Shown here: positions 1 through 12,287 of the stretch, one piece after another
Layout: each line of letters starts with the position of its first letter
Numbering within the stretch: position 1 is the stretch's first letter
Source: Linyphia triangularis
Lineage: Eukaryota; Arthropoda; Arachnida; Araneae; Linyphiidae
Length of the DNA: 64,000 nucleotides
Reading direction: 5' to 3'
NCBI GenBank assembly: GCA_963978545.1
Contig: OZ021727.1
Location: forward strand, 48,211,385 to 48,275,384
Program-made: the position numbers and the translations under genes
The notes under the pieces: generated by a model
Told to the model about the DNA's origin: nothing
The model's input: the letters and a program-made list of their open reading frames with translations, nothing else
Databases searched by the model: none

Positions 1-693
1 ATTTTTAAAGTGTTTTGTTTTTATATTAAAATCAAAAGGGCACTTTAATATCTACTCAATGTTATATATTTGCTACAAAGTGGAAAGCGTTTCTCACATG
101 TTTGATTGAATTTGGATTAGAGGAGCTACCTGGCTTACGTATAGGAATAATGTTCATATTTTTTAACCGTTTGCCAAATCAACAGTAGAATACAATATGG
201 CATAAATATCATTATCAATAGACATGATTTAGAAACCTATATTTCCTCGTTATAGACTAGCCTAGATAACATAATTACAGCAAAAAGGAAGAGTTTAATT
301 ATCTTTTGCGCTTCTAGGTAGCTTAAAGCAATCCATCATATTGTATCCGTAGACCAAAACTATCATCCCACCAAATCGTTATCTTAAATTGGCATTTACC
401 TCGTAATATCCTGTTCCCACCTTTCTACGAATCCTCTGACGTCCAATATTACTCATGTGACTGAATACATTCTTTTCAATAAGAAGTATCTGATGTTAAA
501 AAAAGTTTTGATCTTTGAATGCAATATGTTGGATTGCTATATTGAGCCCAAAGAATGCAAATTATAATAACAATATTTTTATTTTTTTTTTAAATTGAAT
601 TACGTTACACAGCTTCAAGCAAGCTTATAATGATAAAATATTGGTTTCTAAATCTTGCTTATTATTATTATTTATGGCATATTTTATCACACT

Positions 694-1256
694 CAGGGGC
701 GTACTGGCCGGTGCAATCACCAGGCCGGTAAGTTTTTCATTTATTTTTTCATTAACACATTGTCTTCCTTATTGTTTATAATTCGTTGCCTTCTTTAATG
801 CACGAATCCCAATGCATTCAAAACCAAATCATCCCCAGAACATTATTGAACTATTATTTTAGTTTCAGAGATATAATTTATATCATTGAACAATTTCATA
901 TTATTACGTATTTTGAAAATAGATGAACTAAGATTTATATATTGTCGTATTACGACATTTATTTTATAACTTTTAATGTTAAATATATCAATGGTGTATG
1001 GAAATTAAGATCAATTATAGGATGTAATAATAGTAGAGAAAAGAAAATGTAATTTAATTAAACTATTTATTAAAACAATTCAAGTATCAAAATTAATTAA
1101 TGAATAATATTGCTTAATTTTTTTTTAATTTAATTATTGGAATAATTTTTATTATTAAATATAATTATTAAAATTTGATTATTGGATTACATAGAAAATT
1201 TAGGATGGCATAAATCTAAAATCAGCGGGCTGATTTTATGTCCCGGTACGCCCCTG
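694..1256. mobile_element. hAT-type MITE, family 1, copy A
   Basis: The ends are CAGGGGCGTACTGGCC and, inverted, CAGGGGCGTACCGGG. The flanking 8 bp (ATCACACT and ACCACATT) agree at 6 of 8 positions, a decayed 8-bp duplication as made by hAT transposases. The interior is AT-rich with no coding capacity. Confidence 0.8.
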
Positions 1257-2261
1257 ACCACATTGTTGGTTTGGATAAACGATTATAAAAGTGAACATCA
1301 CTCCTAAAGGCATTGTAAAAATATTCAGTTCATTAAGAACTTTTCAACGCTTAAAAACAGCAATTAAGGTAAGAAGAACAATTTGGCCTTACAGCTCATA
1401 TAGAATGTCATGTAAGTATGAGAATATAGTAACATATATGTTTATAAACATTGACAATGGAGATCATATCTCCTACTAAATTCAATTTTTAGCTGTGTGA
1501 TTTTTCGTATGGATGTATCTGAACAGTTTGCTTTTCACTTTGCGACTGTATTGTTTTACTTATTGTAATGTTGAATATCTCTTTGATGTGAATTTCATAT
1601 GCCTGTACTGCTCCACTGAAAAGTTATTAGGAATCTCCTTCAATGTAAATTATCTCATCTAAAACTAAACATTGACAACTACTTTTACTGCCAAGTTATT
1701 CTGATTAGTGATAATCACTGTCATTAAAAAAATCTTTACTACATAAAATTGGTGAGTTTTTAAATTTATGAAAAATTAAGTTGATTTCGCCAATCTATTT
1801 CAAATTTTGATCAGTATTGTGTCATTATTGAAAGATGAGCAGTGTACCATCGTCTAGTTTTATCTATCAAATTGAAAATATACATACAAAAACTATGACT
1901 AGTACATTCGTCTGTCTAAGGGCAACATTCCCAAACAAAACTACAATTGCTACAGATCCGTACGATATGTTAAGTGAAAGGTCTCATTAAGATGAGTTCT
2001 CAAATTCCCCTTGAAGATCGGATTAGTATATTTTACTTTTACTGATATTAATGCCAAATTTCAGAGTTTTTGCTTTAAAGTGGGATAATCAGTGATGAGA
2101 GTACTAATATTACATACTAATATAACGGGTAAAGTAAATAGCGGGAAGCTAATATATTGTAGATAAAAAGTTATCTCTCACCTTTAAGTTTAAGAGATAT
2201 AAATAAAACTAGGAAAATGTCTAAAAAAATGTTTTCAATCCGAAAAAAAAAAAAATTAACA

Positions 2262-2341
<80 letters not shown>

Positions 2342-2510
2342 ATAATAATGTTTATCAAATTAAGTAGTTAACTTAGGTCATATATCAAAAATTTTGAGAT
2401 TAATTAAAAATATTATATAAAAGGAAAACAAGTTCAGTTCATGAAGATTTTTATAGTAAAGTATTACCTACTTTTTTTTTTTGGAATAGAAATATAATTT
2501 TAATCTTATA
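1257..2510. other. Intergenic or intronic sequence, no gene seen
   Basis: AT-rich sequence with stops in all frames. Only the (TA)n run at 2263 and short A tracts stand out. The first 693 bases of the window are similar. Confidence 0.6.
2263..2338. repeat. (TA)n microsatellite
   Basis: About 76 bp of uninterrupted TA repeat after an A-rich tract. Confidence 0.95.
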
Positions 2511-2599
2511 GACTGAGAGGCGACTGCAAATTTTGGACCTCATAGAACATAACTCTGAAACTCATATGGAATGTAGAGTTATGCTAGCTGATTAACAAT

Positions 2600-3080
2600 C
2601 GCGTGGTCTGCCGAAGCGCATTTGGCCGGAAGTGTCCGAAAAGTGTGACCGCAAGTGCAATTTTTGGAGCCCAAAATACCTCATCGAACATCACTCTGAA
2701 ATTCACAGGGAATGAAGAGAATTACCTACCGAATAAGAATCACTTGGTCTGCAGAACCGCATTTGAGCGGAACTGTCCGGCAGACCAATCCGAAAGTGCA
2801 CTTTTTGGAGCCCAAAATACCTCATCGAACATCACTCTGAAATTCACAGGGAATGAAGAGAATTACCTACCGAGTAAAAATCACTTGGTCTGCCGAACCG
2901 CATTTGGCCGGAACTGTCCGGCAGATCAATCCGAAAGTGCACTTTTTGGAGCCCAAAATACCTCATCGAACATCACTCTGAAATTCACAGGGAATGAAGA
3001 GAATTACCTACCGAGTAAGAATCACTTGGTCTGCCGAACCGCATTTGGCCGGAACTGTCCGGCAGACCAATCCAAAAGCG
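2600..3080 (+). repeat. 141-bp tandem array, left arm of copy 1
   Basis: About 3.4 units of 141 bp. One frame is open throughout (2603-3097) because 141 is a multiple of three, giving a 47-residue repeat containing ITLKFTGNEENYLP and AFGRNCPAD. Each unit also holds GGTCTGCCG and CGGCAGACC about 23 bp apart, a possible hairpin. Confidence 0.9.
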
Positions 3081-4349
3081 CAACTTTGGGTACCTAAAGA
3101 AGTATCGTATATCACTTAATTAAACTAATTCTACTTACAATTTTCGGTGATATGCTGTTGTCCAATTCATCTTTATATTCTTTCTTTAATGTCATAACCT
3201 TTCGGTAACATCGTAAATGATATCCAAGATCTGGAGAGAGAATAATCTTTCCATACTTGATATTTTATTACTTCTGAGCGTTTCGTTCAATTCCGACAAT
3301 TTGTTTTCTTTTTTGCACAAAAAACAAACACTCATTTTGAGACATTAGGATTTGTATTTGAAAAGAAATAAGAAATTACCATAGTAAAATAAGACGACTG
3401 CTTAACATAACAATGTAGAAAGTTCCGATCAGAAATATCGGCATACAATCATTCAATTTTTAGAATATGACTTTCATTTCAGCAAATGATTTTGTAATCC
3501 TTAGCCCAAATGATATATGTATATATTTTTACTTTCAATTACCCATATGTTTATATACGTAGGATAATAAAAGTACAGCATTCGGTCCAAAAAAAAACAA
3601 ACAAAAAACGCATTTCTCCATGTTTTGAAATATCCTGATTTCAAAAAACTTATCTAGAAAAAATTTCTATCTGTGTGTGGGTGTGTGTGTGGTCAGCATG
3701 ACTCCCGAACAAATTGACAAGTGATGTTCAAATTTGATATGAGGGTTAGCCTACCATGAAGGTTTTCGTCAAAATCGTGCATGCGCATAATGTAGCTGCC
3801 ATTGAAAAAATCATGTTTTTCAATGATTGCTAAAAAACAGCTCTAACGATTTTGATAAAAATCGCTGTGCTAATGCCTCTTAAAGAGTTCTAAACAACCC
3901 CACCTCCGAAATTCCCGTAAAAATGTTTTAATGGCGTAAAAAGTTGAAAAATGTATGATTTCAATACAGAGCTCTCTTTCCTTGAGCAAACCTAATCAAC
4001 GATCGTTGATCGAAAAGTATATCGCCAAATTCACCATTTTTGTGATTTTTTTTTTTTTTTTTTTCCAAGACCCATACAAGAAATATCGCAAAAAATATCG
4101 CCAAACTGGTCCTTTATTCTAAATGAAGGATGAAATTATAAAAACAGTAAATGACCCAAATCCATGTCAGTATTATAGTGTAATTGAAAGGTGTGCAATG
4201 TTCCACACCCCTATTTTAATAAGCTTCATCATATGACGTCCATGATCGTCTTTTATGATATCATATCCAGCAACACTCCATGCTGTCTTTGCATCGATCA
4301 TGCGGGAGCGTGTTTGATTGATATTTTTAATTTATTCCTTAAGTTGTTA

Positions 4350-4958
4350 TTTTGTTGCCGGACAGTTCCGGTCAAATGCGGTTCGGCCGACCAAGTGATT
4401 CTTACTCGGTAGGTAATTCTCTTCATTCTCTGTGAATTTCAGAGTGATATTCGATAAGGTATTTTGGAACCCAAAAAGTGCACTTTCGGATTAGTCTGCC
4501 GGACAGTTCCGGCCAATTGCGGTTCGACAGACCAAGTGATTCTTACTCGGTAGGTAATTCTCTTCATTCAATGTGAATTTCAGAGTGATGTTCGATGAAG
4601 TATTTTGGCCCCAAAAAAGTGCACTTTCGGATTGGTCTGCCGGACAGTTCCGGCCAAATGCGGTTCGGCAGACCAAGTGATTCTTACTCGGTAGGTAATT
4701 CTCTTCATTCCCTGTGAATTTCAGAGTGATGTTCGATGAGGTATTTTGGGCTCCAAAAAGTGCACTTTCGGATTGGTCTGCCGGACAGTTCCGGCCAAAT
4801 GCGGTTCGGCAGACCAAGTGATTCTTATTCGGTAGGTAATTCTCTTCATTCTCTGTGAATTTCAGAGTGATGTTCGATGAGGTATTTTGGGCTCCAAAAA
4901 GTGCACTTTCGGATTGGTCTGCCGGACAGTTCCAGCCAAATGCGCTTCGGCAGACCAA
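4350..4958 (-). repeat. 141-bp tandem array, right arm of copy 1
   Basis: The same 141-bp unit in inverted orientation, about 4.3 units. The 47-residue frame is open on the - strand from 4958 to 4491, and the last unit is disturbed. Units differ by a few bases each. Confidence 0.9.
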
Positions 4959-5629
4959 GCGATTGTTAATCAGCTAGCATAACTCTACATTCCATATGAG
5001 TTTCAGAGTGATGTTCGATGAGGTCCAAAATTTGCAGTCGCCTCTCGGACTATTAGTGTTCTCTCTTAATGTGATGGGTTCTATTATAAACCAGTAAATA
5101 ATAAAAACATTTTCAGAATGGACTTATTAAATTATTTTCTACATATTTTGACTCAACAGCTTCAAATAATGATGGTCTAACTTAATAGCATGCCAGTCAT
5201 CATGAAAGAAGTAGAAGGTCAATATAATTGTTATGAAACTACATTGAGTCAACACTTTTGATATCATTTAATTTATGGTATTAAGTATATTATGTCATAA
5301 TTTCATTGTTTATCGTTAGAATTAAATTATCACGAAATAAATTTTGCTAAAATTGATATGAAAGTTACCTTAATACAAAATTGAAAATAATTAGCGTGTG
5401 TAATTTACTTTTAAACTTTAGGTTCCTGAAAGTTCAAAAAAGGTAGAATCGATACATTTGTTGAAGGGTAATATTAATTGAGAAAGGTTACTTTGCTTGT
5501 GAGAAATCGAATTTTAGTTACATAGCTCGAGAATCGCCCATTATATACCGTAGATTTATTTTTCAAAGAATTGTCATTGAGAATAGCAAGGTAGACTAAA
5601 TTTGAAACGCTATGTTTTCCTACATTCAA

Positions 5630-6005
5630 ATTGGGGAAACTCGATATAAAACACTCAATAGAAAATCGAATGCAATTCAACAGAATCAAGGTTTTTGCAT
5701 TATTGATTTTGCGACTTATGATTCATCAATTGACATAAATTTCCCCCTCATGTACTGAAAACATTTTTCCATGTAAACATTTAGATTTAAAAAATTTTAA
5801 GGGTTCTCAAATGATAACCCTAACAAGAAATGTCATTTGTATATTTATTGAACTTTAAATCTGGGAAACCCAAATGAAATACTCAATAGAAATCCAATAG
5901 CATTCAACGTAATTGTGGTTTTTACGTTATTAAATTTGCGACTTATGATTGATCAATAGATCCTTCATATACTGAAAACATTCCTCTATTTTTCTATGAA
6001 CGAAA
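5630..6005. repeat. Diverged direct duplication, about 240-bp spacing
   Basis: 5630-5775 and 5865-5995 share 'GGGAAAC', 'ACTCAATAGAAA', 'GCATTCAAC/GCAATTCAAC', 'TTGCGACTTATGATT' and 'ACTGAAAACATT'. Origin unknown. Confidence 0.6.
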
Positions 6006-6586
6006 CACTCGGACATCTCCTAATCTGCTATAATTCGACTTCGACCATATGGCAATCCAAAGAACAAAATAAAACAGGAATATATTTTTACGTCACTTCA
6101 TGGTTCGGACCTAAGGGGTCATCTTAAAGATAATATGACCTTTAGAAATACTAGAAAGTTCGACCAAAATGATAGAGGCTCTACACTAGCGCCGCCTGCA
6201 ACTGGTTATAAAACATCGTCTGCCGCTTGGGATCACTTTATATTTTGAGAGTTCTTCTTTGAAGCAGGTTATCGTTTTCATCGTGTATTTTCGCTGTTGA
6301 CCAGCGGCAATGCGTTCCTATACTTCTGTGATACTTTTTGGGGCTTTTTGCGTTGTTTTGTTTGTTGACTTCGGTCAGTGTAGCAGAGAAAAAAGATTTC
6401 TGAGGAGAGACTTCTTGAATCCACTTTCTGATAGGTAGATTTTTACTCATTTCTTCTATTTGTATGATGGTTATCTTATCATAAATAAATGAGAGTGTTT
6501 GAGTTATTAAAATTTTTGTTAAATAATCTACATTCTAATTTGTAAAAGTGTTATTTCTGGTTTTATGTTCTAATGTTTAATTTTAC

Positions 6587-6636
6587 GAATTTAAAGTGTT
6601 TTATTTTCTGGGAAGAAAATAAAACACTTTAAATTC
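6587..6636. repeat. Perfect 23-bp hairpin
   Basis: 6587-6609 is the exact inverse complement of 6614-6636 (core AAAGTGTTTTATTTTCT), with loop GGGA. Non-coding surroundings. Confidence 0.9.
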
Positions 6637-7533
6637 TCAAAAGCTTTTTTGATTTCTCAAAAACTTTTTGTCGTTTTCGTTGTTAAGTTAAGATTAATTC
6701 GTGTATGTTTGCGATAAATGTTAATTTTTCATTTAAGAATAGTTTATAAATTTACAGTTGACTATTCGTTGGCTATGAGAATTATATATTTGTCTACGTG
6801 AGACAGTTATATATTTGTCTATGAGACAGTTGTTTTAAATATTGATTAATTTACTTTGAGAGGCATTGTTTAGTGTGGCTTTGTTTTTTATGGCCTAGTT
6901 GAGAAAATTTAGCGGAAGGCAACAACAATTATTCAAGTTTACGTTATGGGACAATGGGCTGGAATATGTATACATTTAGAAATTAAGGTGTAGACAAGAT
7001 TTTACCAAACAAAGTAATTTCAAGGAATATAATACTTGTGATAAAATAATTAGTAATCAATACAAGTTATATAAGTCACTAAAAAATACAAAATAAATGA
7101 AAAAAAAATATGCCAGACCACTTAGTAAACTCTTCATGAGTTGTTAATATTAAAATAGCTGAATCTGCAGCGAGGTAATGGTCAAGAGATATTAAATTTG
7201 ACCAAATGAATTTGACATTGAGCATGTCCTGGGTTATATTTTTGTTTTTCTAAATCCATAAAAAAAAAAACTAATTCAAATGTCTTAACCTTTTGTACAC
7301 ATAAATGACTTACATTTAGATTTAAATTTTTTAAGATTCTCTCTCCGTGGCTCGCTATCGAGGTATTCTTTGTAAAAATGTTATTGTAATTTATATGTTT
7401 TGTGTTATATTCGATGAAAATAACAATGCATTTTAACGGTTTTTGTCACAAACTTTTGTTGAACTATAAAACTATAATTTGTTCAAAAAGTGATGCAATC
7501 ATAATTTTTTTTCTCCCAAAAATTAACTAGACG

Positions 7534-7568
<35 letters not shown>

Positions 7569-7794
7569 AAATCTAATGGTTGTCGTCAAGCGGCTGCATT
7601 TCATTTCCTAAAAGTACTTCAACAGTGAAAACTAATTATTAGGAAAAAACTCTGTAGGCAATTATGTAGCATTTAACAGGCTAGAGTTTTTTCGAAATAG
7701 TCATTGTTCATACGTTCTAGCTATACTTGCAGCCATGGAATTGAAATGATATTTCAATAAAAACTCTAGCCTTATAAGTACTGATTGCCAACAA

Positions 7795-7910
7795 AGGTAT
7801 GATCAAATGATCCTAATTGTATATAGACCCAATGATTTCAATTATATATAGACCTAATGATCCCAATTATATATAATTCAATAATATATGAACCCAATGA
7901 TACCAATTTA
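7795..7910. repeat. Short tandem repeat of about 28 bp
   Basis: Four degenerate units of 'CCAATGATCCCAATTATATATAGA' type. A GC-rich stretch follows (7920-8035) that stays open for about 70 codons but has no recognisable domain. Confidence 0.6.
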
Positions 7911-8264
7911 GTTCATCATGGACAAAGTGTCCCCCCACCCCCACCCATCCCCTCTCCACAGGAAGTAATCGGTGCCCCTTGGCGGAAACCAATAGATTTC
8001 TACGTTTGCTATGGTGTTGTTTCTCTTGCAATGTCTAAGTTTTTATTATTTTTCTATTATTTTTTTTTATTTTTGTAGATCTACAACTGACGTATGGGAC
8101 ATATTTTAGCTTGGTAGATTGAGGCAAATATGTTTTGAGCCGAGCTTATGTTTTCTTAACTGTTTGATTCTGGTACATAAATAAAGGCCTTTTTAAAAAA
8201 ATTATTTATTTTAACTTCGATTCTGTTTGTTGGTTTGTTTGTGGCGTGCAAACCTACGAATGGC

Positions 8265-8700
8265 TAATTAACTCACTTGACAACCGATCGGGTTGAAAAT
8301 TGGCTGATAGATCCTATTATATCGTTAACAATGCATTCTATCAAATTTTGGGTTTTGTCACTGTCACTAAAAGGTCGCTTTTATACACGTTTCTATAACC
8401 GCTTCGAAATATTATTAAATCAATTTGTAGCCATCCAATCGCTCTGAAGTTTGACAGATAGATTCGTTGTCGATAAGGTTGCATTATATCAAGTTTTGGT
8501 AGATGTTATTGTCACTAAAAAGCCTCTTTTACACACTCTTATATTATTGCTTCTGAATATGAGTAAACCTACTTCATGTCATCCAATCGAACTTGAAATT
8601 TTTAAATTTGGCTGATACATTCGTTGAAGATGACAATGCTTTCTATCAAGTCTTGGGACTGTCACCCAAAGGCCGCTTTTACTCACGTTTCTATTATATT
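8265..8700. repeat. Degenerate tandem repeat, about 170-bp period
   Basis: Three units share 'CCAATCG..(C)TGAA..TTGG/GACAGATAGATTCGTTG', 'TATCAAGTTTTGG' and 'GTCACTAAAAGG(T/C)CGCTTTTA'. Related single units lie at 8865-8940 and 37150-37300. Likely the interior of an old mobile element. Confidence 0.6.
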
Positions 8701-8940
8701 TCGTTAGACTTATCAGCTTTTACCTACGTTCTATTATTCTGATACCAAGCTTAATTCAAACATGTTCAAGTTGTCGATGTTCTTTCGTTATCGATGAACC
8801 TTCACCTATTAAGGTTGACGAGGCAAAATCTTCAGAGTGCTAATTAACCTATTTGCCGTAGTCCAATCGACCTGAATCTTGGCAGATAGACTCGTAAATG
8901 AAAAGGTAGACCAATCAAGTTTCGGGAGCAAAAAAAAAAA

Positions 8941-10389
8941 AAAAAAAAGTTAGTAAATAGTTCACAAGGGATCTTTTTTCGTTGTGATCAAACACTACGC
9001 AAACTCGATCTGAGCTCAAAAAGTTGTAATTGCACATAAAAATCGGCAATGCATCTAAAGGATTTATATGAAAAACTATTTTTCATAGGTTATATTACTA
9101 AAATGGTTCATTTTGCTTTGTTAACTATAAATTCTCCAAAGTATGAGTCAGTATTAATTTTTACATTTTAGCTTTTGTTTAATTTGCATCTTACAACTTA
9201 AAAAAATATATATTTCTGTTTATTGTTTCTGTTTGTAAGTGTATTCTACCAGTATTTTAACAGGCATTTTCAAAATTTTTAATTTCTATTCTTACCTAGT
9301 AGCGTTTTGAATTAAAATGGTGCAATTGCAAACAATGAAAGTTTTGTGAAATATAGATTAAAAAATTAGATTTTAACTTACTTTTTATTTACCCCTATCA
9401 TTGCTATTTTGCTTTGAACGTCCGTTTCCGTATAAGTATTTCCTGGTTCATTGCAACTGCTTTAATTCTCACAATTCCGTGGATGTAGGTTAATTGGAAA
9501 AAAATACCCTCAGATATTAAACCCGCATCTTCAATCATTGAAATTAATCTATTGGATTGTTCAAGTTTTATTTCAAACATATGTTTTGTAGCTAAACGGA
9601 AAAAAAAATCAAAGTCCCTTATTATAGTTTGTAAATCGAGTTTAAATAATTTAAATTATTACAGTATTCAGTTAAAAATAGAAGACATTAATTAGGTAAT
9701 CTTAAATTTCTTTAAAATCACTATTTTAATGTTAAACTTTTATAGAATGATTGGTGTAAAAATCTACTCACTTTGATAATTTATTTTGTAGTTTCTGAAA
9801 AAAAGTCTTAAAATACTACACTCTGGGACATTGTTTCTAGTTAAGCTGCCAACTGGATAACTTTCTTTCTTTAATATGAAGTAATCGTACCCCTAATTTG
9901 AAGTGGGATTTTTTCATTATCTGTTACTGAAGTTGCACGTAAATCAGTTGAAAAAATTCTCCGTTATCAAGCTAAACTTCAGACACATACATAACGATCA
10001 GTGGAACAACGATAATGATCAGATATGGATCTTGAATATGATAATCCTTAATTTATTTTTTATGACGAGTTATTGTATCGAGTCAGTATAAAATAACATT
10101 CTTACTGTTGATTTTTTTTGCGTTTGTGTGAACGTATCCAAAAGTACCATAGCTAAAAAATTCAAAGTTAATATGATCTCTAGGAGATTTCGGTATTCTT
10201 ACACTTAAGGCACGTATCCGATAGTGCAATGGGTTTCAGAAACAGTATGATAGTCACAATCATATCGTCAGCTTATTATGAAAAGGCGCTAACCTCAATT
10301 TGTCCGTTTTTAGGAAGGTAAATAAAAATATATGTAAAAAATAATAAAAATAAACCTTCTAAAAGGGTAATTTAACATAAGGGGAGGTG
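8941..10389. other. AT-rich sequence, nothing recognised
   Basis: Short A and T tracts only. Open frames are under 65 codons without domain features. 11050-12287 is alike. Confidence 0.6.
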
Positions 10390-11045
10390 AAACATTTTGA
10401 CGACAGCAAAAACGGCTTTTTGGCATAATTTTCGATGTTTCTTTTTTTTAAATGCATTTTCCATTTTTAATTGATATTTGTTTTGCAGCTTTTTTGGAAA
10501 ACAATTACTTTAAACATAAGTATGTTTTTTTTAAAAAGTTATCAAGAGAAATGTAAAGATGGAAAATTTGGGTGAAAAAAATTTTAATATAACTTACTCA
10601 CAAGATTAAAAAAAAAATATTGTCCTTTTGTCTTGAAACCATTTATAAACACACACATGATAGTTTTACATACTTTGGATCAGGAATTATGAATCTAGAT
10701 GGAATAGTTTTTTTATATAAAAATATGACATTCATGTAGTTAAGGAAAACTTTTAAAATTTAAATTTTCTTTTTTATTAAAAATGTTATTATGTGGTATT
10801 AAAAGATAATTCTGCCTCAGAGAATAAGACCATAAATTAGCTTTAATTTCCATTATTAATATTGAGTTTATTCCGTATATTAGTCTTGTGCCTAACTTAT
10901 GATAACTTTTAAAAAAACATGCTTATGCTAAAAATAATAATTTTTTTTCCGTAAGAGAATGAAACATCATGTTGTAAAAAAATATCAATTAAAAATAGAT
11001 TTTTTTTTTTTTTTAAGTATATCGAAAAAGCTGTTTGACGCTTTT
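10390..11045. repeat. Imperfect inverted repeat, about 650 bp
   Basis: The stretch 10390-10545 (GCAAAAACGGCTTTTTGGCA, TTTTTAATTGATATTTG, CATAAGTATGTTTTTTTTAA) recurs inverted at 10890-11045. Arms are diverged. Probably an old foldback or MITE-type element; ends not fixed. Confidence 0.55.
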
Positions 11046-12287
11046 GCGTATTATTCATTTACTACATAAATTTATTGCTATGGTCAAATGCAGCCTTTAC
11101 TAATCTTTGTGTCTTCCTGTTTCCAATACTCTAAGCCAAAGATATTTAGAAATCCACTTTGACGTTATTATAGCGATATGATAACCAGAGGTATAGTGGG
11201 GCAGGTACAACTTACCAATATTTTTTAAGAGCTGGTACGGCGTTCGCCACTTTTTTAAACTAATTAATAATTGCTCCTAAATCCTTATACATGCATTGTT
11301 ATTTAAATTAAAGAAAAAATAAATACATTTATTAAGAGTATTTTGCTTTTTTTTAATGGTAAATCATATAATTTATGGCGAATTTGCATTTTATAATTTA
11401 AAAAAATCCAGTTGCAGTTGGGGTTATCGTCACCTTCGGGAAGCTTGCGTACTGGTAAGAATTTTTTTTTTAGCACTACTACCCTGATACTTAGTTTTAA
11501 CCCCCCCACTTAATTTTAACAAAATTTAAGAGAGATATATCTGTGTCACAATAAAAATAATTTTACACGAAACTAGGTGTATTAAAATATTACAAACCTG
11601 TTTTTTAACAAAACGAATAGCAAGTGACTGCTATTCACAAACAAAATTGTTTTTGAATACTGTGAGAAAACGACACATTTTTGTTTTGTTTTAATGTGCA
11701 TTTCAAAATAACAACGGGATGCACCTTTTGCTACGGGTGAAGAGTTTTGATTGCCTCTAGAACCAACCGGACATCGGATGTGCTCCAATAACCTCAAAGC
11801 TATCAGTAATACAACTGAATTCATTAACATAATTGCAAAGAAATCCAAAATAGAATACGGAGATTAAATTTTAGTAAAATGGGGAGTCCGGAAAGAAAAA
11901 AAATCAATACATATTTTGTTAATTTTTTTTAACGATAGGTGTGGGAAATACAGATGAGTTAGGTCATAGATTTGGAATAATAGGCGGAACCAGGAAGTAT
12001 AATGCGTGTATTTTAAATTTATATTAATAAATTCGTATATTTTCCCATTTGGAAGTTTAAACTAGTCCTATGTATTAATAACAAAACAAAATAATTTGCA
12101 TTGCTTCAATTTTTATACGAGAGGAGGTCACATACTGTGCTAACTTGCATCCTTTTTATATCATTTGTATTAGAAATAAATTAAAAGTTTAAAATTGGAA
12201 GCTTCATGCGACGATTGTGCGATGTTTAGGAAAATGTGCCGGAATTTATTTTATTACGTAAACTTCTATGTAGAGTCCCTTAACTAA

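Larger units (their letters stand above)
2511..5050. mobile_element. TA-flanked element with inverted 141-bp arrays, copy 1
   Basis: The ends are GACTGAGAGGCGACTGC and, inverted, GTCCGAGAGGCGACTGC, flanked by TA on both sides (2509-2510 and 5051-5052). Each end leads through a shared unique stretch (to about 2600 and from about 4960) into inward-facing tandem copies of a 141-bp unit: left about 2600-3080, right about 4350-4950. The 1.2 kb middle encodes nothing I recognise. TA duplication with inverted ends suggests mobilisation by a Tc1/mariner-type transposase. The spacer is nearly the same as in the copy at 58743. Confidence 0.85.

Noticed and set aside
2603..3097. A 164-codon open frame with 47-residue repeats as a protein gene
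   Set aside because: The frame is open because the 141-bp unit is a multiple of three. Both arms of the element show it in opposite directions, it lacks a convincing start, and no known domain matches.
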